Positions 44,047 through 51,929 of a DNA stretch of 64,000 nt are shown here, in pieces. The notes beneath the pieces were generated by a model that did no database searches, was not told the DNA's origin, and saw nothing but the letters and a program-made list of their open reading frames with translations. The stretch comes from Lachnospiraceae bacterium. GTDB taxonomy: Bacteria > Bacillota > Clostridia > Lachnospirales > Lachnospiraceae. How positions within the stretch are numbered: position 1 is the first letter of the stretch; every line of letters starts with the position of its first letter. The stretch spans positions 26,336 to 90,335 of the forward strand of contig JAAUZE010000028.1 in NCBI GenBank assembly GCA_014804755.1. The letters run 5' to 3'. The position numbers were made by a program, and so were the translations under genes.

Positions 44047-45418
44047 TGAGTAATATCCACGCCAAACCATAATACGCAATGACCGCCACAAGGTCATTAA
44101 TCGTTGTAATAAGGGGCCCGGACGCTACTGCCGGGTCTACTTTTATTTTGTGAAAAAACATCGGAATCAGCGTCCCTACCATGCTGGAGATCACCATTGC
44201 GGCTATAAGCGCAATCCCGACACAGGCGGAGATTAAAAACGCGTTTCCGACAGGGTTATGCTTTAACAGACACACATAAACGCCGATAAAAATAAACGCC
44301 ATCATTCCGAGAACAAGTCCGTTTGAAAAACCCACTTTTATTTCTTTGGACACCAAATGAAACTTTTGTGATGCCGTAAGATTCTCATCCATCAAAACGC
44401 GGATTGTGACCGCAAGCGACTGCGTTCCGACATTTCCCGCCATATCAAGTATCAGGGACTGAAAACAGATCACGATCGGCAGCACGGCAACAACCGTTTC
44501 AAAAACGCCCACGACAGACGATACGGCCATTCCCAAAAACAACAAAACCACGAGCCAAGGGAGGCGCTTTTTCATGCTTTGAAATGTTGTTTCCCTTAAA
44601 TCCTCCTCCGCCGTCAGACCTGCCAGCTTTGCATAATCATCGCCAAGCTCCTCGTCAACGGCCTCGACAATGTCGTGTGCGGTAATAATTCCAAGTATCC
44701 TGTTTTGTTCATTTATGACCGGTATGGAGTCTTCCGCATAGTCTTTTAGCATCTCAATGCAGTCACTGATCTTTTCATGATCATTCACATACGGATAGGA
44801 AGTACTGATGATCTCTTCCAGTTCCTCCCCTTCCCTTGCAGTGATCAAATCCTTCAGATCAACCGCCCCATGAAAACAGCCTTGCTTATCCGTCACATAA
44901 ATAGTGGAAATATTATCATGATCCCCTGCCTGCCGCACCAGCTCTTTCATTGCCTGCCGAATGGACAGGGCATTGTCGATCACAATGAAATTGTTTGTCA
45001 TTTTACTCCCAATCTCATCATCCTCATAGGATAACAGCATCTGTACATCCCGGCTTGATTCCTCGTCAAGCAGCGCAACAATCTGCTCCTGCGCAGAATC
45101 GTCCATCTCTTCCAAAACATCGACCGCATCGTCCGAGTCCATGAGCGAGATGATCTTTGCCGTGCTGTCCGGCCCCAATTCATTAAAATACTTATCCACA
45201 TCCTCCAGATAAGCAAAAATCCCAGCCGTTTTTTCTACACCGAGTACCGCCCACAGTCTTTCGCGCTCTTTCGCCGTCAGCTGCTCCACCGCACCCGCAA
45301 TATCGTTATCATGATAATCCGACAGTCTCTCCAAAAGTTCTTGTTCCGCTATGGAGCTGCGGATTATTTCTAACAATTCTTCCACAAAATTTGGTTTTTT
45401 TAATAATTCTTTTTCCAT
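44024..45418 (-). CDS. mgtE: Magnesium transporter MgtE
   Basis: A 464-residue Mg2+ channel/transporter. The cytoplasmic N domain (about 1-135, with LMDSDDAVDVLEEM) is followed by two CBS domains (about 135-255) and a five-helix membrane domain. That domain carries the conserved P-AGNVGTQSLAV block near residue 335. The CBS and N domains close the pore when Mg2+ is abundant. The start at 45418 follows GGAAAGGCGG; a longer in-frame version from 45565 extends into the leader and is rejected. The leader includes a 29-codon ORF and a 10-bp long-range stem. Confidence 0.95.
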   Translation of the reverse strand: MEKELLKKPNFVEELLEIIRSSIAEQELLERLSDYHDNDIAGAVEQLTAKERERLWAVLGVEKTAGIFAYLEDVDKYFNELGPDSTAKIISLMDSDDAVDVLEEMDDSAQEQIVALLDEESSRDVQMLLSYEDDEIGSKMTNNFIVIDNALSIRQAMKELVRQAGDHDNISTIYVTDKQGCFHGAVDLKDLITAREGEELEEIISTSYPYVNDHEKISDCIEMLKDYAEDSIPVINEQNRILGIITAHDIVEAVDEELGDDYAKLAGLTAEEDLRETTFQSMKKRLPWLVVLLFLGMAVSSVVGVFETVVAVLPIVICFQSLILDMAGNVGTQSLAVTIRVLMDENLTASQKFHLVSKEIKVGFSNGLVLGMMAFIFIGVYVCLLKHNPVGNAFLISACVGIALIAAMVISSMVGTLIPMFFHKIKVDPAVASGPLITTINDLVAVIAYYGLAWILLIKAFPAG

Positions 45419-45464
45419 TTTTATACCGCCTTTCCAATTATTTTTTGCGCCAAAAAAAGCACAA

Positions 45465-45547
45465 AATACCACCGCTTCCGGATTTCCCAAAGCAGACCTG
45501 CAGATTAACCGCTGTGTATAGTAGTGGAAACCAAATACGGTGGTATT
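45465..45547 (-). promoter_or_regulatory. Structured leader region of mgtE
   Basis: On the minus strand AATACCACCG (45538-45547) and CGGTGGTATT (45465-45474) pair perfectly and enclose 63 bases containing smaller stems, for example GCAG/CTGC. A GC..GC hairpin with a T-rich loop follows just before the mgtE ribosome binding site. M-box consensus segments were not seen, so this is a candidate regulatory leader of unknown class. Confidence 0.45.
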
Positions 45548-45574
45548 AAAAGACAGTATGAACAAGGACGCAGT

Positions 45575-45664
45575 CTAGGTCAGATTTATGACAGATTGCG
45601 CCAAAAACTTCTTTTGTCCGCCACCGCAGATGGTACTTCGTCCCATACTATCGCAACTGTCCAT
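45575..45664 (-). CDS. 29-residue small ORF in the mgtE leader
   Basis: The ATG at 45664 follows a near-ideal TAGGAGGTGGATTT site. The frame has 29 codons and ends in TAG. A full sigma-A-like promoter lies at 45693-45722, so transcription and translation signals are all in place. The peptide begins MDSCDSMGRSTICGGG and its second half includes QKKFLAQ. No family is recognised. It ends 156 bp before mgtE, so it may be a leader peptide for Mg2+ control, an independent microprotein, or the start of a lost gene. Confidence 0.55.
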   Translation of the reverse strand: MDSCDSMGRSTICGGGQKKFLAQSVINLT

Positions 45665-45692
45665 AAATCCACCTCCTATCGTCATTTTCTAA

Positions 45693-45722
45693 AGTATAAG
45701 TCTCTATCGGGAATGTTGTCAA
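45693..45722 (-). promoter_or_regulatory. Promoter of the small ORF and mgtE
   Basis: On the minus strand TTGACA (45717-45722) and TATACT (45693-45698) are 18 bp apart. The predicted transcript starts about 20 bases before the small-ORF start codon. The remaining 45723-45836 region holds no other gene. Confidence 0.75.
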
Positions 45723-45836
45723 CAATAATTGGCATTGCATTGTTACCTGTGATAAAATAATAATGTTGCTATCGCAATTCCTTTTGACTAAATTCATTCT
45801 TAAATGGGTCCGAGGCAACACTTAGGAGGCAGGTAA

Positions 45837-46700
45837 ATGAATTTTAATGCATTCGTTAATGACATCAGAGAAAACCAATGGAACGTCTTCGGCGTGGAAG
45901 TTTATGAGTCCGGTCGGCTCACTCATGAATACGGCAATACGCGCGGCTCCCGGTTTCCTATTTACTCCGCCACGAAAGCGATCCTCTCAATCGCAGTCGG
46001 TATTGCGCAGGATCAGGGAAAATTTGATATCGAAAAGTCCATCCTTGCCTATCTTCCGACAGAAGCAACAAAACAAATGCCCGGAAAACAGATTGCGGCA
46101 TTTCAGGATATTACGATAAAGCGGTTATTAACCATGTCGGTGGACGGGTTTCCGTTTCGACCGGAAGGAGAGAGCTATTTGACCTACTCTCTCTCCTGCC
46201 CGATTAAAGATTCCTCGTCACGCATTTTTAACTATAGCAACATTCCCGCCTATTTAGTCGGCGTTGCTTTAACGCATGCGGTTTCGGAAGACTTATTTGC
46301 TTATCTGAACCGTCATCTTTTCGTCCCGTTACACATAATAGATCCGGTTTATCAGCGGTGCCCCGACGGCTATTTTTACGGTGCCTCCGGCATGGAGCTG
46401 TCCGTCCACGATTTAAGCCAGGTCGGTTTATTACTTTATCACGGCGGCGTTTATGAGGGAAACCGAATTGTCTCCGAAGATTATGTAAAAAAAGCAACCT
46501 CTATCCAACAAATGAACCGCGAGGGCGGATACGGCTATTTCATATGGAAATACCGAGATGGCTTCAGCATCAACGGCAAATGGAAACAAAAATGCTACAT
46601 TCTTCCTGAAAAACAGCTGATCGTCACATATCTTTCCCATATAGAGGACGATTCCCATGACCTGCTTGACAGCATGGAAAAACATATTCTGGGACTATAA
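45837..46700 (+). CDS. Serine hydrolase of the class C beta-lactamase family
   Basis: A 287-residue protein with no signal peptide. The SxxK motif is SATK (about residue 44) and the second motif is YSN (about residue 135). A C-terminal KTG-like triad is not obvious. Such proteins include esterases, D-amino peptidases and penicillin-binding-like enzymes; the role cannot be narrowed. The start follows AGGAGGCAGG. Its TAA stop is the first codon of hairpin-tail copy H, beyond which lies the convergent alaS-like gene. Confidence 0.85.
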   Translation: MNFNAFVNDIRENQWNVFGVEVYESGRLTHEYGNTRGSRFPIYSATKAILSIAVGIAQDQGKFDIEKSILAYLPTEATKQMPGKQIAAFQDITIKRLLTMSVDGFPFRPEGESYLTYSLSCPIKDSSSRIFNYSNIPAYLVGVALTHAVSEDLFAYLNRHLFVPLHIIDPVYQRCPDGYFYGASGMELSVHDLSQVGLLLYHGGVYEGNRIVSEDYVKKATSIQQMNREGGYGYFIWKYRDGFSINGKWKQKCYILPEKQLIVTYLSHIEDDSHDLLDSMEKHILGL

Positions 46701-46770
46701 AAGAGTGCTTCGCACTCTTTCGGAGAATCCGCATAGCGGATTCTTCTAGGGTAGAGAAATTTCCTATAAG
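46698..46770 (+). repeat. Hairpin-tail element, copy H, bridging two stop codons
   Basis: It begins in the TAA of the serine hydrolase gene. Hairpin 1 pairs AGAGTGC with GCACTCT; link TTCGG; hairpin 2 pairs AGAATCCGC with GCGGATTCT; tail GTAGAGAAATTTCCTATAAG. The complement of CTA within the tail (46764-46766) is the TAG stop of the alaS-like gene, so the element supplies both ends of the convergent pair. Confidence 0.88.
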
Positions 46771-48680
46771 AGGCTTAAAACGGCTTTTATTCTCCGAACA
46801 CCGGCAGAGGAAGATTGTTCTTTTACAATACTGAATTTTCCCAGACATCCCGTATTTTCTACATGAGGACCCCCACATACTTCTCTGCTCCAGACTTTTC
46901 CCTCTCCATCCCGGATTGTGTATACTTTTACAATATCCGGATACTTGTCCCAAAAGCTTGCGCTGACACCACTCTCTTTTGCCTCCATTTTAGACATCTC
47001 GGAAAAAGAAACAACTGCCTTAGAAGCAATGGCATCATTTACAAACTTTTCCACCTCCGATAATTGCTCCGGCGTAAGTTTTTCATCATGGTTAAAGTCA
47101 AACCGCAATCTCTCTGCCGTAATATTGCTGCCTTTTTGTAATACATGCTCACCGAGAACCTGCCTTAAACCTGCAAGCAGCAAATGTGCTGCCGTATGAA
47201 GCGCCGTCGTTTCCGCTGATTGATCCGCCAAACCGCCTTTGAATTTTCCGGCAGATGCCGTCCGACTCATTTCGGCATGCTTCCTTGCCGCTTCCGCGTA
47301 TGACTCTTTTTCTTCTATCCTGCATCCATTTTCAGCCAAAAGCTCTTCTGTCAACTCAATTGGAAAACCATACGTTTCATAAAAATAAAAGGCGTCTGCT
47401 CCTGTAACTTTTCCTTTGCTTTTCAGATGTTTCTGGATCTCTATTTCTCCCTGCTGCAAGGTTTTATGAAATAACTTTTCTTCCTTGTTGATGATTTCCA
47501 TTACCTTCTTCTTGTTCGCAATTAAATCCTCATATGCGGTTGCTTCATCAATATAAACCTCAGCCAAATCCTCCACAAAGCTTCCCTGTATACCGATTTT
47601 TCTCCCTGCACGAATTGCCCTTCTTAACAGTCTTCTGGTTATATATCCGGCATCACTATTGGCAGGTTCTGCACCATCGTTAATCAAAAATGCGGCAGCT
47701 CGCACGTGATCTAATATGATTCGAAACGACTTCAGATCGTCCGTATATTCTTTGCCGCTTAATTCAGCTAATTTCTGTTTCGCATTCAGAAAGAGTGCTG
47801 TATTGTAAATATCCTTATCACCGCTTAAGGCCGTTGCAACCCGTTCAAGTCCGCTTCCATAATCAATATTCGGATTTGTCATTTTTACAAACCCGGTATT
47901 TTCTTTTTTGTAACACATAAACACATTGTTACCGATTTCCAGAAATCTCCCACTGTCTGAAGCGGGATGATCCAGAGAATCTCCATTCGGCTCAAGATCA
48001 TAAAACATTTCATTATCCGGTCCTCCCGGTTCCCCAACAGGCATATCGATCGGGCTTCCTGCCCGGCTCCACCAGTTCTCTTTTTCACCGTATAAAAAGA
48101 TTCTGCCCCCTCTGGATGTTCCATATTGGTAGGGCTCTTCTTCTACAATAGGCTCAACGCCAACCGATTTGAATTTCTCTGACCAGATTCGGATTGTCTC
48201 CGTATCCCTCTCAATATCCAGTTCTTCACTTCCTTTAAATACACTGATATACAGTCTATTGGGATCCATTCCCAATTCATCAATCTGCCAGTCCCAAATA
48301 GCGTCGATCTGCTTTTTCTTATATTCATTTTCATTTGCTCTGAATTCCCAACGACCCATCATTTCAAAAAAAGTCAAATGAGACATGTCACCCACTTCTT
48401 CAATATCCACTGTCCGTAAACATTTCTGAATGTCCGTTAGCTCATTCCCTATCGGATGCTTTTCTCCTAACAAATAAGGAACCATCGGCTGCATCCCACT
48501 TCCTGTAAACAGCGTTGAAGGGTCATTTTCCGGCAATAAACTTGCAGAGGGTATTTGGCTCGCTCCTATTCTTTTCATATGGTCAATATAGGATTTTCGT
48601 AATTGATCGGGTGTCATTTTTTCTCTGTGCTCCTTTCCTAATAAATCTACTTCCTTAATCCCAGAGTCTTTTTCTGTCAT
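46764..48680 (-). CDS. alaS: Short alanyl-tRNA synthetase lacking the C-Ala domain
   Basis: A 638-residue class II synthetase; typical AlaRS has about 870-880 residues. The catalytic core is intact, with the class II motifs (for example FTGSGMQPMVPYLLG and the RRLLRRAIRAGRKIG segment). The editing domain carries its zinc motifs HTAAH and CGGPH. The protein stops after the editing domain, so the C-Ala (DHHA1) region that bridges domains and aids dimerisation is absent. A T-box leader with GCN codons precedes it, which supports an alanine role. It could be a second AlaRS, for example a stress or resistance copy; no other copy is visible in this window. The start follows GAGAGGAG. Confidence 0.9.
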   Translation of the reverse strand: MTEKDSGIKEVDLLGKEHREKMTPDQLRKSYIDHMKRIGASQIPSASLLPENDPSTLFTGSGMQPMVPYLLGEKHPIGNELTDIQKCLRTVDIEEVGDMSHLTFFEMMGRWEFRANENEYKKKQIDAIWDWQIDELGMDPNRLYISVFKGSEELDIERDTETIRIWSEKFKSVGVEPIVEEEPYQYGTSRGGRIFLYGEKENWWSRAGSPIDMPVGEPGGPDNEMFYDLEPNGDSLDHPASDSGRFLEIGNNVFMCYKKENTGFVKMTNPNIDYGSGLERVATALSGDKDIYNTALFLNAKQKLAELSGKEYTDDLKSFRIILDHVRAAAFLINDGAEPANSDAGYITRRLLRRAIRAGRKIGIQGSFVEDLAEVYIDEATAYEDLIANKKKVMEIINKEEKLFHKTLQQGEIEIQKHLKSKGKVTGADAFYFYETYGFPIELTEELLAENGCRIEEKESYAEAARKHAEMSRTASAGKFKGGLADQSAETTALHTAAHLLLAGLRQVLGEHVLQKGSNITAERLRFDFNHDEKLTPEQLSEVEKFVNDAIASKAVVSFSEMSKMEAKESGVSASFWDKYPDIVKVYTIRDGEGKVWSREVCGGPHVENTGCLGKFSIVKEQSSSAGVRRIKAVLSLL

Positions 48681-48699
48681 ATTTTCCGCTCCTCTCCAT

Positions 48700-48995
48700 A
48701 TTTCTCCAAAACAAAAGCCCTAAGTTGACAACTTATCAACTTAGGGCGAACTTACCTGTCCGTGTTACCACCTAATTTCAGATTTCTCTGCACTCTGTCA
48801 ATACGGGATTTCTCCGATATTGCTTCCTGTGTTAACGGGGGAACTCCGTTGAAGCCTACTAAGATGCTCTGTTCGGTTCACAGCTCAGAGGCTGCTTCAA
48901 TATTAGTTCAATGAAGATTCACACCAACCATCTTCTCTCTGCAAAATCCCTAATATTTACTACTCCTCGTCATAGCCTTTTTGTTTTGAATTAGT
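48700..48995 (-). ncRNA. T-box leader of the alaS-like gene
   Basis: The T-box motif TTAGGTGGTAACACGGAC is present on the minus strand (about 48755-48772). It is followed by a strong terminator stem (GCCCTAAGTTGA and complement, 48717-48748) and a T-rich tail. Upstream Stem I shows the GGTTGGTGTGAA distal loop. The likely specifier region TGAAGCAGCCTCTGAGC offers GCA or GCC, both alanine codons, matching the gene downstream. Confidence 0.92.
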
Positions 48996-49057
48996 GTGAG
49001 TATATCACCGTGTATGCCGGAAGTCAAGCATTCGTTTTTTCGCGTCAGAAGTCTTTG

Positions 49058-49480
49058 TTACTTTTTCTGCTCCATTAGCACGATCAATTCCTCCGGAAGG
49101 ATTGCCTTTACTGTTCCCTGTTGAAAACCTTTCCTATTTCTGGTAACAATGTAATCCATATCCGCCTTTGCAGCCACCCTCTCAATCACGGCATCCTCAT
49201 AATCTATAACCGCTGACGCAAGCGCGTCTATACAGTCAACCTCTGTTGCCGGCAATATACCCGTCAATGAATACAGCTTTCCCATTACATGTTTTGCCTG
49301 CTCTGTGCTATGCAAATATTTTCTTACCAAATAATAAATATCCGTGGCTGAGCTTGCCGTCATATACATATCCAGGTTACGGTTAGCCGCCATAATGAAT
49401 ATTTTTTCTGCATATTGATTCCATGGCTCCCTTGATGTCAATGCATCAATGATCACGTTTGTATCCACCAGCACTCTCAT
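49058..49480 (-). CDS. PIN-domain toxin (VapC-like)
   Basis: A 140-residue PIN-domain ribonuclease. The acidic residues of the active site appear in VDTNVIIDAL, in the EVDCIDAL block and in DYEDAVIERVA. The C-terminus has DYIVTRNRKGF, as in many PIN toxins. It lies directly after the Phd-type antitoxin gene (no gap), forming a type II toxin-antitoxin pair. The expected target is RNA, often tRNA in VapC proteins. Confidence 0.9.
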   Translation of the reverse strand: MRVLVDTNVIIDALTSREPWNQYAEKIFIMAANRNLDMYMTASSATDIYYLVRKYLHSTEQAKHVMGKLYSLTGILPATEVDCIDALASAVIDYEDAVIERVAAKADMDYIVTRNRKGFQQGTVKAILPEELIVLMEQKK

Positions 49481-49696
49481 TTATTTTTTACCAAGCCTCT
49501 CTTCTTTCGTACCCTCTGCATCCACATCTTTCGGAAGAATTCCAAACAAAGAAGTTGCCGTCTGTACCCTATCCTGATACGGGTTCGTCAATTTCGCCAC
49601 CACCCTGCCGTTTTTCGTAATAAAAACATCCTCCGTTTCTGACAGGATTAAATACTTTCCGAGATTGTTTTTAAGCTCTGTTGCTGTAATAGACAT
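49481..49696 (-). CDS. Phd/prevent-host-death-type antitoxin
   Basis: A 71-residue antitoxin. The N-terminal domain (TATELKNNLGKYL, then VFITKNGRVVAKL) matches Phd/YefM proteins, which bind their own operator. The acidic, basic-ended C-terminal tail should wrap the PIN toxin. The start follows AGAAAGGAG. A 14-bp palindrome fills its promoter spacer. Confidence 0.9.
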   Translation of the reverse strand: MSITATELKNNLGKYLILSETEDVFITKNGRVVAKLTNPYQDRVQTATSLFGILPKDVDAEGTKEERLGKK

Positions 49697-49722
49697 ATAA
49701 CTTCTCCTTTCTTCGTACTATT

Positions 49723-49751
49723 ATTATACTCAAATCGTACGATTTATTCAA
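49723..49751 (-). promoter_or_regulatory. Autoregulated promoter of the toxin-antitoxin pair
   Basis: On the minus strand TTGAAT (49746-49751) and TATAAT (49723-49728) are 17 bp apart. The spacer contains the perfect palindrome AAATCGTACGATTT (49732-49745), and a further CGTAC half-site lies nearby at about 49714. Phd-type antitoxins repress from such sites. Confidence 0.8.
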
Positions 49752-49770
49752 TATCTTTAGCTAAAACAGT

Positions 49771-50202
49771 CTACATCTCCTTCTCATATTTACATCTGCA
49801 ATAAATAGCATATCCATGCACAAAAAGGTATGCGAAAACCAAAAGTAATATCGCGGTCAAATCAACGCCCATCAGTGTGAATACAAGCATTAACATGCCA
49901 AATACGAGCGTCATCATTTCAAACGCTTTTCCTTTTGCCCGATCTGCGATGGCAATATTACGCTCATCATTTTGTTCAATTTGCACCCGCTTCTGCATTT
50001 GCGGATCGCTCTGCATCGCCCTCTGCGAAACAATAGCTCCCATGCCGTGGCCAAATAAGCCGCAGCCTATCCCGATGCAGACATATGGCAGCGTTAACAT
50101 CATCCCTTGTGGGTCATTTATGGTTTTCACTAAATAAAAACCGCTTCCCAGTAATAAAACCCCTATGATGGCAATTACGTACCCTGACTTTTTTTGCTTC
50201 AT
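49771..50202 (-). CDS. Small four-helix membrane protein
   Basis: A 143-residue protein with two helices in each half (about residues 6-24, 36-56, 92-110 and 115-135) and a charged central loop (QKRVQIEQNDERNIAI). The QNDER-N loop recalls DUF2178-type proteins, which often pair with small XRE regulators; this is a tentative match. The start overlaps the XRE gene by 4 bp (ATGA), so the two are translationally coupled. Confidence 0.75.
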   Translation of the reverse strand: MKQKKSGYVIAIIGVLLLGSGFYLVKTINDPQGMMLTLPYVCIGIGCGLFGHGMGAIVSQRAMQSDPQMQKRVQIEQNDERNIAIADRAKGKAFEMMTLVFGMLMLVFTLMGVDLTAILLLVFAYLFVHGYAIYCRCKYEKEM

Positions 50203-50402
50203 TGCTCTTCCTCCTCATAAATAAAAATTTCTTCAATCGTCATATGAAAATATCTTGCAATTTTGAACGCCAGTTGGATCGACGGATTGTATCGGCCATT
50301 CTCTAAAGAACCGATCGTCTGCCGGGATACTTCTAACGCACCCGCTAAATCTTCCTGCTTGATTCCCCGCTGCTTCCGCAGCTCTTCAAGCCGATTCTTC
50401 AT
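50199..50402 (-). CDS. Small XRE-family regulator
   Basis: A 67-residue Cro/C1-type helix-turn-helix protein with almost nothing beyond the DNA-binding domain (KQEDLAGALEVSRQTIGSLE). It is typical of regulators coupled to a small membrane protein. The start at 50402 follows GGGAGGTGAG. A perfect 26-bp palindrome just downstream of its promoter is the expected operator. Confidence 0.92.
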   Translation of the reverse strand: MKNRLEELRKQRGIKQEDLAGALEVSRQTIGSLENGRYNPSIQLAFKIARYFHMTIEEIFIYEEEEQ

Positions 50403-50434
50403 GTGTGTCTCACCTCCCGATATGCGATACGCGT

Positions 50435-50492
50435 GATATGGAAAGTTTACTTTCCATATCATCAATATAACACCCAGATGCACAAATGTCAA
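50435..50492 (-). promoter_or_regulatory. Promoter and operator of the XRE/membrane-protein pair
   Basis: On the minus strand TTGACA (50487-50492) and TATATT (50464-50469) are 17 bp apart. A perfect inverted repeat at 50435-50460 has 12-bp arms (GATATGGAAAGT) around two bases and lies at the transcript start. A further half-site (ATGGAAAGC) lies upstream near 50496-50506. Confidence 0.82.
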
Positions 50493-50644
50493 GCTAGCTT
50501 TCCATATTTTTTATCTCTATCAGATAATAGAACTGTTTGCATAAAAAAAAGCATGTCTGCACATGCTAGTACGGCGTATCAAACTTATTTTTTATATGCA
50601 GCTTAAGTCTGCAAATGAAATAGATCACAAAAGGAGGTTCCCTC

Positions 50645-51355
50645 ATGCCTGACTTGTTACAGATTGTTATTCTCTCCGTCGCATCCATCGTCACGCTCTT
50701 TATTTTGACGAAGCTCATGGGCTACCGTCAGATGAGCCAGATGAGCATGTTTGACTACATCAACGGAATCACGATTGGTTCGATCGCCGCAGAAATGGCA
50801 ACCGCATTGGACGAAAATCCGCTGCATGGCATCGTCGCCATGACGGTCTATGCGCTGATTGCCGTCCTGCTGTCGTTCCTGTCCATGAAATCCATCAAGC
50901 TCAGGCGCCTTATTGTCGGACGTCCGGTTATTCTGTTAAACAACGGCAGTATCTATGAAAAGAATCTGAGAAAAGCAAAGATCGACATTAACGAGTTTCT
51001 CACACAATGCCGCGTGGCAGGTTATTTTGATATTTCCAAGCTGCAGAGCGCCGTCCTGGAAGCGGATGGTCGGATCAGCTTTCTGCCGCTCTCGACGGAA
51101 CGGCCGCTCACCGCTGCCGACGTTAAACTTTCCCCCGAACAGGAAACAATGACCGCCAATGTTGTCATTGACGGTCATATCATGCAAAAAAATCTTCTTC
51201 ATACAGGAAAAGACGAAACCTGGCTTCACCGCCAGCTAAAGGCGCAGGGCACGGATAATATCCGCGACGTTCTGCTCGCCTCCGTGGACATGCAGAATAA
51301 ACTCACCGTCTTCCTGAAAAATAGTGACGAACGAAAGAAGGATCTGTTCATTTGA
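50645..51355 (+). CDS. DUF421 (YetF-like) membrane protein
   Basis: A 236-residue protein with three N-terminal membrane helices and a cytoplasmic C-terminal domain. The conserved segments KLMGYRQMSQMSMFDYINGITIGSIAAEMA and a later GRPVILLNNG are typical of the DUF421/YetF family, some members of which aid stress or antibiotic tolerance. Role here unknown. The start follows AAAGGAGG. Confidence 0.88.
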   Translation: MPDLLQIVILSVASIVTLFILTKLMGYRQMSQMSMFDYINGITIGSIAAEMATALDENPLHGIVAMTVYALIAVLLSFLSMKSIKLRRLIVGRPVILLNNGSIYEKNLRKAKIDINEFLTQCRVAGYFDISKLQSAVLEADGRISFLPLSTERPLTAADVKLSPEQETMTANVVIDGHIMQKNLLHTGKDETWLHRQLKAQGTDNIRDVLLASVDMQNKLTVFLKNSDERKKDLFI

Positions 51356-51374
51356 ACACGTTCGTCACTGATCA

Positions 51375-51911
51375 TTAATAATTTTCTTCTTTTAACTGGA
51401 AATAAGCCTGCGGATGTGCGCAAACCGGACATACCTCAGGCGCCTTCTTCCCGACGCAGATATGTCCGCAGTTACGGCACTGCCAAATAACCATACCGTC
51501 CTTGGAAAATACCGTTTCGCTCTCAAGATTAACCAGAAGCTTGCGATAACGCTCCTCATGCTCCTTCTCGATCGCTCCTACGCCCTCAAACTGCTTTGCG
51601 ATGTCCTCAAAGCCTTCCTCACGCGCTTCCTTTGCAAAGCGGTCATACATATCGGTCCACTCAAAATTCTCACCCTCAGCTGCCGCTTTTAAGTTTTCCG
51701 GCGTGCTTCCGATGCCGCCCAACAGCTTAAACCACATCTTGGCATGCTCTTTTTCATTTGCCGCCGTCTCCTCGAAGATCGCGGCAATCTGCTCATAGCC
51801 GTCCTTCTTTGCCTTGGACGCAAAATAGCTGTATTTGTTTCTCGCCTGTGATTCTCCCGCAAATGCGGTCTTCAAATTTGCTTCTGTTTTAGATCCTTTT
51901 AATTCCGGCAT
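51375..51911 (-). CDS. rbr: Rubrerythrin
   Basis: A 178-residue peroxide-reducing protein of anaerobes. The N-terminal four-helix domain binds a di-iron centre (GESQARNKY, then [11 protein letters not shown], and EKEHEERY). The C-terminal rubredoxin-like domain has two Cys pairs (CRNC and CPVC). The start at 51911 follows GGAGG with 6-base spacing; the ATG at 51917 is too close to it. It lies just downstream of the fabZ gene's end and the DUF421 end, in a tightly packed region. Confidence 0.95.
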   Translation of the reverse strand: MPELKGSKTEANLKTAFAGESQARNKYSYFASKAKKDGYEQIAAIFEETAANEKEHAKMWFKLLGGIGSTPENLKAAAEGENFEWTDMYDRFAKEAREEGFEDIAKQFEGVGAIEKEHEERYRKLLVNLESETVFSKDGMVIWQCRNCGHICVGKKAPEVCPVCAHPQAYFQLKEENY

Positions 51912-51929
51912 CCCCATCCTCCAATTCTG

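Noticed and set aside
45419..45664. M-box riboswitch before mgtE
   Set aside because: A structured leader exists, but the conserved M-box segments were not found, so the class is not claimed.
46764..48680. Free-standing AlaX editing protein
   Set aside because: The class II catalytic core is present in full, so this is a synthetase and not an editing-only protein.
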